Source: Arcuatula senhousia (lineage: Eukaryota; Mollusca; Bivalvia; Mytilida; Mytilidae). From it: a stretch of 64,000 nucleotides of DNA. The DNA is taken from the NCBI GenBank assembly GCA_963971305.1, contig OZ020317.1, forward strand, positions 20,850,001 through 20,914,000, written 5' to 3'. Shown one piece after another: positions 35,101 through 43,600 of this stretch. A program made the position numbers and the translations under genes. Under the pieces are notes generated by a model, which saw nothing but the letters and a program-made list of their open reading frames with translations, was not told the origin of the DNA and did not search any database. Numbering within the stretch: the stretch's first letter is position 1; the number at the start of each line of letters is the position of its first letter.

Positions 35101-36298
35101 AGATGTCGTCAGGAAGAACTTCTATAGTATTGCTTTTTAAATTGCTAAAAACATTCATGTAAGTTTGAAAAAGAAGTTAAGAATTGTCGTTTTCTCAATT
35201 TTACCTACACTTATTGAATCTCTTGCAACATGACGATTTTATATAGCAGAGAATATCTGCCTACTCTTTGGGAGCACCGGGGTCACTGTAGTCTCGTCTT
35301 AAGTCGCGGTTTATTTGTATAATAGTATGTAGTGCGGTATGATTTTCTATCTACCGATTATGTAAATTTACCCAGAGGTCCCCGAAGGCAATTACAAGCC
35401 TGGTCGTCAAACTTGTCTGACCCGAGTTTACTAATTAAATTTAATACTATTTTATCGTTGAAATTTCTGTTTGTTGAATTCAAAATTGTTTAAAACACCA
35501 GGTAGCTTTTCTTGTACTGCACATGGTCAATATCCTCGGCGCTGGATATGGCTTTCATGTTTGAATGTTTTTGGTTAAGATTACTTTTCGTTGTTCAATA
35601 CTTTTGGGTTTTGAACTTCCAATGTTTTGATTCAAATGCTGCTGATGAGAGGTTTCTCCTTGAAATATGCATATACAGCATAACAAAATAACCCGTTTCA
35701 TACCCGGTTTGGTATTTGTATTTTGAAACCACTGGGTCGGTAACCGCTTCAGGTGTACCAGAGGTCCCGAGGGTAATCACAAGACTGGTCGTCAGATTTG
35801 TTTGACATGGAATTTCCACTTAAATTTAATACTATTTTGAGGTTGAAATTTCCGTTTGTCTAATTCAAAATTGTTTAAAGCACCATGTTTCTTTGCTTGT
35901 TCTGCAGATGGTCGGATTATAGACGTGACTTTGGAGGAATGTTCTGTTAAGACACGTTGTGTGAGTCGCACAGATAACGAAACACTAGCGAAAAAGTTAT
36001 TTCTTCGTTGCACCTAGTAAGCTGACCTTTGTATCACTGACGAAAGGAACCACACCTCACCACGTTAAAGGTCAAGGAAACTTATAACGATATTCCTGGG
36101 CGGTCTCATATTACTTACATAAAAATTGTAGTATTAGGAAAATTTGGTATTTCTGTGATGGCTGAGTTTCCGCAGTCGTATCGGTACTCTGTTGAACCTA
36201 CGTTGAACACAGTACAATCACACTTATCAACAGATGGACATTTGACTTGTGACAGAGTTATGTGTCTCAACAAGACTACGAGTATAGATATCCCCACT
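12839..36298 (-). CDS. Gene A: leucine-rich-repeat single-pass transmembrane protein (13 exons, N-terminal exon missing)
   Basis: Exons in order: 36298-36119, 35144-35073, 34621-34550, 29496-29425, 24749-24678, 21228-21157, 20404-20333, 19306-19235, 18905-18837, 17627-17488, 16853-16707, 16033-15888, 12985-12839. Every intron begins GT and ends AG, and all phases agree, giving 443 residues to the stop. The protein has the end of a signal peptide, a cysteine LRR N-cap, eight LRRs of the LxxNxIxxLPxxxF type, a CxC...C...C C-cap, a transmembrane helix and a tail of about 60 residues without a TIR or kinase domain. It is therefore a cell-surface LRR protein, probably a recognition or adhesion molecule, and not a Toll-like receptor. 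The exon holding the start methionine was not found. Family identity beyond LRR membrane protein is unknown. Confidence 0.85.
13571..13710 (-). repeat. Hammerhead family 1 copy, decayed (sense to gene A)
   Basis: On the minus strand CTGATGA (13631-13625), stem II GTTT/AGAC with loop TAACT, and GAAA (13611-13608) are kept. Stem III (CAGGCATC) and stem I no longer pair well, so self-cleavage is unlikely. Confidence 0.65.
13920..14110 (+). repeat. Dispersed repeat B, plus copy
   Basis: Inverted relative to the copies at 5772-6040 and 53090-53340; includes GGCGCCATAAAACC and a CCTGTACCAAGCCAGGACC segment. A more diverged piece lies at 18600-18780. Not coding. Confidence 0.65.
14290..14460 (+). 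repeat. Hammerhead repeat family 1 (contains intact ribozyme)
   Basis: Body shared with 1-165 and 63493-63700, and the 3' flank TTATTGTCTGGAACTTTG is shared with 6262-6315. It sits in the last intron of gene A on the opposite strand. Confidence 0.75.
14375..14418 (+). ncRNA. Hammerhead ribozyme, type I, intact by inspection (family 1)
   Basis: Stem I pairs GCGCCT with AGGCGT (five Watson-Crick pairs plus one G-U). The core CTGATGA (14381-14387) leads into stem II GTCT-TGAAT-AGAC, then GAAA (14401-14404). Stem III is the minimal hairpin AC-G-CG-C-GT, followed by C. Cleavage is predicted after GUC, between 14412 and 14413. Minimal stem III forms like this are known in Penelope-like elements and often cleave best as dimers. 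Confidence 0.85.
14755..15370 (+). repeat. Dispersed repeat A, plus copy
   Basis: About 600 bp, present inverted at 38724-39345 with the same order of landmarks (ATAGAGAGTTCCTTTAC, AAGCCAGGAATC, GCCGCTTGATTG versus their complements). A third fragment is at 18050-18170. The frame at 14840-15094 is inside it and carries no domain. Class unknown. Confidence 0.7.
15888..16033 (-). CDS. Gene A transmembrane exon
   Basis: The acceptor TTTACAG gives TA to complete the split codon (ATA, Ile). The peptide KSKESILFGTPYLAMG continues through a hydrophobic, small-residue-rich stretch of about 25 residues to MIVGLIRKIMKVKEFKMK. The basic residues after the helix fit a type I membrane orientation. The donor AAG|GTTTGA is weak but in phase with the next exon. 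Confidence 0.82.
16570..16700 (+). mobile_element. Decayed Penelope-like 3' tail next to a splice donor
   Basis: Shares GTTGATT, TTTGCGTTTCC, TTCTTGTTCATGT and CCGGACCTTTGAC-like pieces with the PLE 3' end in plus orientation. It ends only a few bases from the gene A donor at 16706-16701. Confidence 0.5.
16707..16853 (-). CDS. Gene A juxtamembrane exon
   Basis: The acceptor TTGTGTTCAG restores a split GAT codon, giving DGKPIANSSKK, then VVCACPEHTTVDGDW and a Ser/Val-rich stretch ending VPSGEIVPA. Two cysteines (CAC) are present. The donor is GTTAGT. Reading upstream of this acceptor stays open, but the phase of the previous exon selects it. Confidence 0.78.
16980..17310 (+). mobile_element. 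Hammerhead repeat family 2, copy in gene A intron (inactive)
   Basis: Body as at 35371-35735. The ribozyme at 17219-17264 keeps CTGATGA (17225-17231), stem II GGGG/CCTT and GAAA (17245-17248). The cleavage nucleotide is G instead of A, C or U, and stem I pairs only partly. Predicted inactive. Confidence 0.7.
17488..17627 (-). CDS. Gene A LRR C-cap exon
   Basis: The acceptor TTTTTACAG is followed by EISFNCNCIKKKIYELILQE and then a segment with C in DVTCKG and C in ITSC. The CxC, C, C spacing is that of an LRR C-terminal cap. The donor G|GTAAGT leaves phase 1, matched by the exon at 16853. Confidence 0.85.
18050..18170 (-). repeat. Repeat A fragment
   Basis: Matches the end of repeat A (GTGTACGCGACACAGTCCAC here, as at 38748). 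Lies in the intron between the C-cap exon and the last LRR exon of gene A. Confidence 0.55.
18837..18905 (-). CDS. Gene A LRR exon 8 (69 nt)
   Basis: Peptide YLAENPIETFYVETFNTNSL then IQV; the LP positions are replaced, as is common in the last repeat before the cap. Flanked by AAG and GTAAGT; phases 2 and 2. Confidence 0.78.
19235..19306 (-). CDS. Gene A LRR exon 7 (72 nt)
   Basis: Peptide NLERNKISYLPENIFAANVN then LEVL, a canonical LRR. The acceptor is AAATTTCAG; the donor GTGCGT is weaker than its neighbours. Confidence 0.82.
20086..20148. repeat. (CT)n microsatellite
   Basis: About 31 uninterrupted CT dinucleotides in an intron of gene A. The Ser/Leu frame across it is an artefact. Confidence 0.95.
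20333..20404 (-). CDS. Gene A LRR exon 6 (72 nt)
   Basis: Peptide HLSSNMITHLPVDIFAENYE then LRTL. Acceptor TTCTTTTAG, donor GTAGGT. Symmetrical phase 2 exon. Confidence 0.83.
20695..20820. repeat. Tandem duplication of about 60 bp
   Basis: Two copies of GACCTGACCAAAAACTAAAT followed by GCCCCTATTCA and AATG(C/T)ATATAAAGTC lie head to tail in a gene A intron. Confidence 0.8.
21157..21228 (-). CDS. Gene A LRR exon 5 (72 nt)
   Basis: Peptide YMRSNLIEVLPIEFFTAIAE then IEEL. Donor GTAAGT; the acceptor ACTAAG has a poor pyrimidine tract, but the phase fits. Confidence 0.82.
21572..22600. repeat. Diverged intronic duplication
   Basis: Sequence at 21572-21740 recurs at 22440-22600 in the same orientation (shared ATGTTAGCG, CGTTCAGATTAGTA and a TTTTGAA(G/A)A segment). 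It lies between LRR exons 4 and 5, so it may be a trace of exon-plus-intron duplication. No LRR exon is recognisable in the second copy. Confidence 0.5.
22960..23760 (+). pseudogene. Penelope-like reverse transcriptase, decayed
   Basis: Plus-strand relic aligned by eye to 62540-63350: ATTGATGATGTCCTTTCACT (the RT YIDD region) near 23170, the IRYSRAC-equivalent near 23420, and the 3' tail to about 23760. Numerous frameshifts. Older than the 62451 copy. Confidence 0.75.
24678..24749 (-). CDS. Gene A LRR exon 4 (72 nt)
   Basis: Peptide HLIDNMIEILPDEVFAGNTE then LSQL. Acceptor TTTATTCAG, donor GTAAGT. Confidence 0.85.
24873..25790 (-). pseudogene. Penelope-like element, 3' tail plus RT, decayed
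   Basis: The minus strand carries the tail (24873-25050), a C-terminal RT region, and the middle RT region up to about 25790, where the equivalent of the IGIPMG motif is recognisable in DNA but out of frame. Several frameshifts; no intact frame over 140 codons. Lies in the intron between LRR exons 3 and 4. Confidence 0.78.
25791..27500. other. Gene A intron, AT-rich, no feature seen
   Basis: No exon, repeat boundary or RNA gene recognised. Confidence 0.5.
27560..27930 (-). mobile_element. Highly decayed Penelope-like fragment
   Basis: Recognisable landmarks are ACCGATGGGGCATTCGA, the CACCAC(A)TTC tail region and ATGATGTCTTCCGTAAAA, in the order of a minus-strand PLE 3' part. No reading frame remains. 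Confidence 0.6.
28095..28620 (+). repeat. Dispersed repeat D (GC-richer)
   Basis: A core of about 90 bp (AGGCCCGCAGCAGAGCCTAG, TCTGACGTCGGGTCAG) also occurs inverted at 44605-44700. This copy lacks a ten-base piece of the core found there. Base composition is noticeably less AT-rich than the surrounding intron. Class unknown. Confidence 0.65.
28621..29424. other. Gene A intron, no feature seen
   Basis: AT-rich; no exon or repeat recognised. Confidence 0.45.
29425..29496 (-). CDS. Gene A LRR exon 3 (72 nt)
   Basis: Peptide DLSKNKIKVLPADTFKTCNG then LIRL. Acceptor TTTTTTTGCAG, donor GTAAGT. Confidence 0.85.
29971..30461. mobile_element. Fold-back DNA element with about 150-bp terminal inverted repeats
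   Basis: The first and last 150 bp are near-perfect inverted copies, beginning TATACTCT and AAAAGTTACGCATAGATAG. Only a few substitutions separate the arms, so the element is young. About 490 bp, no frame. It could form a very long hairpin RNA if transcribed through in the gene A pre-mRNA. Confidence 0.85.
30462..31237. other. Gene A intron, no feature seen
   Basis: The frame at 30762-30959 plus has no recognisable domain. Confidence 0.4.
31238..31896. mobile_element. TTAA-type inverted-repeat element 2
   Basis: Ends AGGATGGGTTGCGATAAGACCC and its inverted copy (two mismatches). The right flank is TTAA, the left TCAA, so one target copy has mutated. A second copy of the same family lies at 50389-51115 in the same orientation. 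Confidence 0.72.
31897..33260. other. Gene A intron, no feature seen
   Basis: AT-rich, with no exon pattern of the LRR type. Confidence 0.45.
33261..33350. repeat. 20-bp minisatellite (about 4.5 units)
   Basis: The unit CAGTGCTGGCCAATGTAGGG starts at 33265, 33285, 33305, 33325 and 33345 with few changes. The two frames that cross it (187 aa and 61 aa on the minus strand) owe their Pro/Ala/Leu repeats to it and are not genes. Confidence 0.9.
34008..34145 (-). mobile_element. Penelope-like 3' tail fragment
   Basis: Same 3' end as 8062-8230, here starting GATGCAGAGGTGC. 5'-truncated, within the gene A intron. The 122-aa plus frame through it is not a gene. Confidence 0.75.
34550..34621 (-). 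CDS. Gene A LRR exon 2 (72 nt)
   Basis: Peptide SLQDNMIEILPEDMCAYLSE then LKIL. Donor GTAAGT, acceptor ATTATCAG. Confidence 0.85.
35073..35144 (-). CDS. Gene A LRR exon 1 (72 nt)
   Basis: Peptide NLKSNTIEVLPDDIFQNNQK then VTEL. Acceptor TGTTTTTAG, donor GTAAGT. Confidence 0.85.
35371..35920 (+). mobile_element. Hammerhead repeat family 2, tandem copy (unit about 386 bp)
   Basis: Landmarks of one unit (GAGGTCC at 35375, CTGGTCGTCA, CAAAATTGTTTAAA, the ribozyme) start again at 35761 and run to about 35915, so one complete and one partial unit are head to tail. Tandem hammerhead monomers are the hallmark of retrozyme-like elements, which spread through circular RNA. No protein is encoded. Confidence 0.78.
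35636..35681 (+). ncRNA. Hammerhead ribozyme, type I, intact by inspection (family 2)
   Basis: Stem I ATGCTG/CAGCAT has six perfect pairs. The core CTGATGA (35642-35648), stem II GAGG-TTTCT-CCTT, GAAA (35662-35665) and stem III A-TAT-GC-ATA-T are all present. The cut is predicted after AUA at 35675. Lies antisense in the intron between the N-cap exon and LRR exon 1 of gene A. Confidence 0.83.
36119..36298 (-). CDS. Gene A exon with signal-peptide core and LRR N-cap
   Basis: A strong acceptor (CTTTTCCACAG) precedes GISILVVLLRHITLSQ, the hydrophobic core of a signal peptide. KCPSVDKCDC follows, with a further C after about 14 residues: the cysteine pattern of an LRR N-terminal cap. The donor AT|GTAAGT is phase 2. 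The frame has no ATG and reaches a TGA upstream of the acceptor, so the start methionine is on an earlier exon that I could not locate. Confidence 0.85.
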
Positions 36299-38124
36299 CT
36301 GTGGAAAAGAAATTGTATTCCTGTTCATTATAAGGGAGGCTATGGATATTTTTTCTCATCCTACCTTTTCATCCATTTTAAAATGTATGAAAGGAATTCA
36401 AAATAAGAAGTTATAATGAGACTCATGATGACATAATGATGTAAAGGCTTTTTTATTGTAAGCTTTTACAACGTAATTCAACATATTGCCCGTGAAATTA
36501 TGTAACAGTCACTGATTCTTAAAATTAGAAATATTTGCTGAGCAAATAACCTGACTTATTTTTTTTCTCAAATCATTTTTTTCAGCTTTTTTAATTTTTA
36601 GCCAAATACTCTTTTCTTGCTTTTTTGAATTGAAAGAAAATGTCCTGTTTTTTTCTGCCTTTTTATTTATTTCATCACAATCCGTGTTTAAAGAGCAAAA
36701 TGAAACTCCTTTAGCAAAAATGTATAAATGGGACAATTGCTTGGCAAAAGGCCAGAAGGGGCAAAGACTTAACCAGTTCACAAACGATAATTGAAAGAAA
36801 ATAAAACAGACAATATAAAATCACAAAACCAATTGAACGTACAGGTCCGTACACAGGGGGGTGCAAACGCATCCCTTTTTTTAGAAATTTCAGAGATTTT
36901 TGTCATTTTATTTTTGCTACAATCACTCTTTTTTTTTTCTTTATCATGGAAACGTAGACTCTCATGTAAAATTCGTGTATTGACCTGTTACATGTAAAAT
37001 ATAACAAGTGGAAATTAAATCGTAACGAGGGTCTGAACTAGGCGGGTCCGAAAGGGTACTATGAAAATTCAACTTCTTTCGTATGCTGCATTCTACAATT
37101 TTTGTCTTTACTGTAATGGCTATTGATCTGTTTCGCATGTTTTTTTTTGGCTGGCTGTCTCGATTGCGTATTGTTTCTTATGTACCATTTGTTGTATGAT
37201 AATAGATATTTTAACACACATTTATTTTATGTATTTGCTTTCCTATCAAATTAAAGAATCAGTTAAATAAGAATCAGACAAAAAGCAGAAAAATGACGGT
37301 ACATAATTTTTTACTCACTAACTTTACATCATTTCCGTTCATTAACGTTCTAAATAATTAAGCCTAGTTAATGCATCATGATTTAAAATCAAGCTGATTC
37401 TTGCAATGAGTGACTGGGGATCTGCCCCTTTAGAAGCGCATGGGCTATACAGGGTCAATTTTGATAGCAGAAAAAAAAAGGAAACCACTGACCTCATGCA
37501 GATGATTAACAAAATATTATAACATAAAGGCATCAGAGTGGTATTTTCAAAATCAAACAAAAGAACTCGACCGCCTGCATATGTTTTTGACAAGTGATTG
37601 ATATGATGCATAAAATGTTTGTTCATCGTTATTAAAATGAAAATAATTTCTTTACCCTAAAAGTGTCATCATTATCTTGTAGCATCAATGTTCCTTGATG
37701 GTTGGCTTGAAAATCAATTTATCAATATGATATCAATGATAGAATAATGGTATCTAATATGAAACAATATATAAAAAGATAAAAAACAGATAAAAATCAA
37801 ATAAAGTATCAGTTTTCTACCATTTCAATGTTTTACGTCGTTGAAACTTTACTCTGACACCATAATTCCTTAATTTACTCACCATTCCTTTCTAAATGCC
37901 TGTACTAATCTTAGAACATGGCAATCATGGAATTCACTGGTATGTGTTTGCCTTGTTTTGTCCTTTCTTCTAGGACAAGTGAGATTGATCATCCCGATTC
38001 TGTATTTTTTTTGTTATCTAACTTCAAATTACATAGTCCTTTTTGGCGAACACTATCAGCTATTTGGAAATAGAGGTTGAAAAAAAGCATTAAGGGATCT
38101 ACATTTTTTGTATTTAAATTCATG
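36299..38124. other. Upstream of the gene A N-cap exon, no gene identified
   Basis: Should contain, or lie before, the first exon of gene A. Several small frames occur but none has a matching phase-2 donor with a plausible signal-peptide start. A decayed PLE-tail-like piece may sit near 36740-36840. Confidence 0.4.
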
Positions 38125-38720
38125 CCCTTATTCTTATTCCCATTGAATAAATTTATTAGTTAAAACTTAAAAAAAACGATTTTCAACCATTATGTATTAA
38201 ATATATATACCTTTAACAAAGTCATATTTTATTTGGCCGTTATCTGGATCAGGAACCACCAAAAATACAATTCTTATATACATTAGAATACAATGTTACA
38301 ACATTTATAAAAAATCACTATATATAGAGTTATGAGAAACTATAAAAATGTATGTACATTCAAGCTAAATAGGACTACTAGTTTACAAGTTTTAAATATC
38401 TTGGATATAGAATACATTTTTCCTTAATTAAAATTTCATAGCAGATTTATTCCCTTATTCTTATTCCCGTTGAATAAATTTATTAGTTAAAACTTAAAAA
38501 AAAATAATTGATTTTCAACCATTATGTATTAAATATATATACCTTTAACAAAGTCACTTTTTATATGGCCGTTATATGGATCAGGAACCACCAAAAATAC
38601 AATTCATATATACATTAGTTTACAATGTTACAACATTTATAAACAAAACAATCTATATAGAGTTATGAGAAACTATAAAAAAAATGTATGTACATTCAAG
38701 CTAAATAGGACTACTAGTTA
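38125..38720. repeat. Tandem duplication, period 327 bp
   Basis: CCCTTATTCTTATTCCC...CTAAATAGGACTACTAG occurs at 38125-38393 and again at 38452-38720, almost identical. The second copy directly abuts repeat A. Confidence 0.88.
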
Positions 38721-38723
38721 CAA

Positions 38724-39345
38724 CAGAAAATAATGAGATGTGGAATAAGTGTACGCGACACAGCCCACAATTAAACGGCAATTTAGAAAAAAACACAATG
38801 GACAACCGCCAGCAGCCTTCAACGAGGCCATTTCCATCGCTCGCGGTTCTGCAATTGGCCCATGGTCTAAATAAAATGCATATAATTCAAATCCAGCCCT
38901 GAAATAGTCATGGATAGACCCCCTTCTTAAACAAGGAACAGAAAACATCAAAAAGACAAGTACAAACGAAAGCTTTGTCAATGATTCCTGGCTTAGGACA
39001 GGCACATGTAATATGTGGCCGGGTTAAACTTGTTTTTTGGGCACAACCTTCCCCCTATCAGTATTCCTAGACAAAGCACAAAAACTTAACACACAATAAA
39101 AATCAAATCGATCAAAGTCCAATTCCACTAGAGAGAACCTAAGACAAAAAACAAGAACAAACAGAAGGACGGTAAAGGAACTCTCTATAGAACACTCGCT
39201 GTTACTGACAGCTAGCTAAGAATCATCAATCGATTGATGTAAAAAAATCAAACGTATCGATTTTAAATCCGACACAACACTTCAAACAATAATGAATTAG
39301 TGAAGTGTCATCACACAAAACCGACATGCTTGATTGTTATAATGC
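38724..39345 (-). repeat. Dispersed repeat A, minus copy
   Basis: Inverted partner of 14755-15370, about 24 kb away. Non-coding by inspection; the 95-aa minus frame inside it has no domain. Confidence 0.7.
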
Positions 39346-40261
39346 TTAAAAATGACAGTAAAAACGTTTATGGAAGTTTTAAAGCAAGTATCAAGTTATC
39401 AATATATCTGCCAAAAAAACACTAAATTTGAAGATTTAACCAAAAAATATATCCTTTCTGTAATAAATTTTGAAGCCAATTTTTCATTTCTTATGGATTG
39501 TTTTTAAATTTGTAAGCTTTATAAAAAACATTGCCATAAAATTCAGGATGTGATATTCCTTCCACTATAAGAAAACGACGTGTACAATTAAATTTTTCAA
39601 TAAGAGATCGATACTTGTGGAAGAATTTAGAAAAAAAGATTTTACTAATTTGTGGTATCGATAACCTTGTTTTAATAATTTTTCAGTAATAAAACGGTTT
39701 TTATTATTCAAATCAGAAACACCACTGCAGATCAAATTCTATTAATTTTCAAATTTTTAAAATAATTTTACTTTTAATTCCTCAAAACAATAATATAGCT
39801 TTTGTTAGTATTGATCATGTATGACCATTAATTAGTGAAAGACAGCGATAGCATTACCGAAATGAAGTATCTTTATCCAATGTATAATGTTGCTTATTAT
39901 GGTTTATTAAGTGTCAAAAAGTTATTTGATATTTATACAATTAACTGTATATATGTAGTTAGTATTTTTTAATAAGAAACAATTATTATAATATTTTATT
40001 ATATATAAGGTTAATATATATTTATCATATATTTCTATAATATAAATATTTGAAAATATTATACTTTAAATATTTATTTTTAATTAATTTGTATGTAACC
40101 TATTGCGGGCAATATATTCGTATATCAGTTAGGTAACCGGAAGCGCCTGAGTAGGAATATCACTGATCAAAGGGGTCTATCGGAGAAGCCGTAATGGCCG
40201 CCATTTTAGGGCCTAAATGGGAGAGAAGGATTTCCACTGTTTGTGGTGTTATTTTAATGAT
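39346..40261. other. AT-rich intergenic stretch, no gene seen
   Basis: Very AT-rich, particularly 39890-40090. No feature recognised. Confidence 0.5.
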
Positions 40262-40639
40262 TACCAATACAATACAATACAATACAATACAATACAAATG
40301 TTTTATTGTCAATTAAAGACGCCCTTGCAGGCAGTAAAATCACAATATATACAATGATTAAATGATTGGTTTAGTAACAATAAAGAAAGAAGAAGAAAAA
40401 AAAAATATATAAATAATAATTTCTATGTTGATAACAGTAAAACGGTTATATCAGCAAGGGACACACAAAATAATCCCAAAATATTACTACATGTACTAGG
40501 CTAAGTATATTGCTACTGAATCAGTTTATACTTGGCAGAACAAAAGATTCCAAATGGCTTTAACTAGTGGATCAATATTGATGTCATTTAATGTAATAGT
40601 AATACATGTAATATTGTAAATATTAATAATAATAATTAT

Positions 40640-43600
40640 TGTAATAAAAATAAAATGTCTATATCCTGCTCAACTGATCTTCTCTCTCCTTATTTAAATT
40701 TTCAATTAAAGAGCTAAGTGTGAGCAGAATTTCATTTTCTTCATTGCTGAAAAGCCAGATAAAAAGATCTTTGGAGCTGCAATTCTTCAAGTTACTATTT
40801 TTATCCACTAATTTATCCAAGTAAAGCTTTCTTACTTTATCTAATTTTTTGCATGTAAGAAGAAAGTGGATTTCATCCTCAACTTCCTCTTTACATTATT
40901 TACATACTCTATCAGTAGTTTTAATTTTAAAATGTCTACCCCTTTCAATTTCTAACCTATGAGAGCCAACTCTAAATCTGCAAATTACATTTCTACTCAT
41001 TGCATTTGATAAGTCCAAATAGGGTTCATATCCAAATTTGGACTTAAAAAGGCGATATGTCCTTAATTTATTACTTTGTAATGGATCTTTTCGATTATCA
41101 TTAAAAAGTTCTTTTTCCCAACAGTTTGAGAATTTTTGGCATAGCTTTTTTATAACAAGTTTATTTAACTTCTTTTTCTTGTTTATTACTTCCTCTTCTT
41201 TTATATTAAGAATTTCTAAAGTTTTATAAATGCTACTCATCCATGAGCCTTTTTTACTTTTATGCAACTCTTTTGATAGTTTTAGAGCTTCATTCATTAA
41301 TGGGTTCTGGGATTCTTCTAACCTGATCCAGTAGTTAAGGGTATTTACTATAACATTAAAAATAATAGGATATTTTCCAACTTCTCCTATTACAGCTGCA
41401 TTAGTACTGCGTTTATTTAGACCTAAGATAAATTTGCAAGCTTTAATGTGAAGTTTTTCAATTATAAATGCATTACATAGTTTATAGAAGGCGTCATCAT
41501 TTTTAAGTTTGTTGGGATTAAAAGTTCCCCATATCTCAGATCCATATAAAATGACTGATTTTACTGTGTGATCAAAAATATGAAAAAATGTCTTTATCTT
41601 AGGTTTATTACTACAAAAAGATTTACAAAGTTTAAAATGTGATTTTAGTCCCTTCTTATAAATATTACTTTTAGCCTCGGAAAAGCAGCCAGATGATGAT
41701 ACAGTCACTCCCAAATAAATGAAATGTTTCACATTTTCTATCAAGTTGTTTTTGTAATTGAATTGGTGGATTAAAGTCCTACCTAATGAGTTAAAAGTCA
41801 TGCATTTGGTTTTATTCAAGTTTACCTCTAATCCCCAGCAGTCACAATATGAGGAAAGTTTATCAAGACAAGATTGCATCCCCTGTTTAGAAGATGAAAG
41901 AAGTACCAGATCATCTGCATACAGAAGACAATTAAGTTTGTAATTTGATAATTGTACAGGGTCACAACTATTATCTAATGTTTGTTGGAAATCATTTAAA
42001 AATATCTTAAATAAATTAGGGCTAAGAGTATCCCCTTGTCTGACTCCAATATCAGAAGTAAAAAAATCTGTGACCTGGTTGTTCACTTTAACACACAGTT
42101 TACTTTGTCTATACATATCTTTTAAAATATTATAAAATAAATCACTTATGCCAATTTGGCGAAGTTTAAAAAATAGACCTTTATGCCAAACAGTATCGAA
42201 TGCTCGTCTGAAATCGACAAAGCATGCATAGATAGGTTTCGATCCCCTCTTAGTACTTTGTTCAGCTAATGTACGTAGAATAAATAAATGGTCAGATGTT
42301 CTCTTTCCTTTAGAAAACCCAATCTGTTCATTTGAAATAATGCCATTTTTATCTAAAAATTTTTCAAGCCTGATATTCAAAATTTTAGTGAATAATTTAG
42401 CAGTGCAGCTATTAACTGTAATACCTCTATAGTTTGAGGGGTCTTCCCTGTCCCCCTTTTTAAATATAGGACAGATGTATCCCTGACACCACTGTGATGG
42501 ATATACACCAGAGGAAAGAACTTTATTAAAAAGTTTATTTAATGGTTTAATTATTGCTGTGATTCCACATTTAAGCATTTCATTTGGTATTATATCAAAA
42601 CCTGTGGCTTTATTATTTTTAAGTTTATTAGTTGCGAAAAAAATTTCTGTCTCAGTAATTTTAAAGTCCAGTTCATTAAATATTTTTTGCTCCTCTAATT
42701 TTTTTAATTCAAATTCAGTTCTGATACCTGAATTTATATCTTGGTTCAACGTTTTAAAATACTCATATAAATCCTTTGGTGATACTTGATTAATAGAATC
42801 TGTATCATTATTTAAGTTTTTAAGTTTATCTAATAAATTCCAATATTCTTTAGGGTTATTTTCCTGTAACATATCTAATTTATCAATTAGATTTTGTTTA
42901 AAATCTCTTTGTTTCTTCTTTCGAAGCTTTCTAAATTGTTTAAGAGCACTATAGAAGGCCCCTCTTATATATGGGTCTCTATTGTATGTTTTCAGTAAAT
43001 AAAGTTTGTCATTCAGCTTTCTTCTAGCTGATATCAATGTTTGGTCATACCATTCTAGCCTTTTTTTCTTAGATTTAACTTTAGTATTTTTACTTGCACT
43101 TTTCTTTTTCAGAGACATGTCAGCAGCTTTATAAAGGATATTGTTGAATTTAATTACTGAGTTATCTACACTATCCTTATCTTCAGCACTTAAAAAGTCA
43201 TTAATTGACTTCTGGACATCAGTTGATGCCAGTGCATTCAAATATTTATCAGGAGAATAAGCATTCCATATATATTTTGAAGGGAATTTATTTAGATTAA
43301 AGTTTAAATTTGAAACAAAACAGTTGACTCTTAATGACATACTAATTTGGCAGTGATCTGATAAGTCGGCCTCATAGGGTAGAACTTTGAAAAAAGGAAT
43401 TTGGTTAAGTAATGATTCTGATACGATAAAAAAGTCTATCACACTACTGCCTAATGGCTGATGTGAAGTATATTGACCAATAGAGTCTCCAAAAGTTCTA
43501 CCATTTAGAATCCTAAGTCCTGTTTGTATACATGTTTCAATTAATTGTCTACCTCTAGATGTTATAGTTTTATCTATACTATTTCGAGAATGAATATCAA

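Noticed and set aside
36115..36297. Gene A starting at the beginning of the open frame at 36297
   Set aside because: The first codon there is GTG, not ATG, and it sits two bases inside a strong splice acceptor; the real start must be on an upstream exon.
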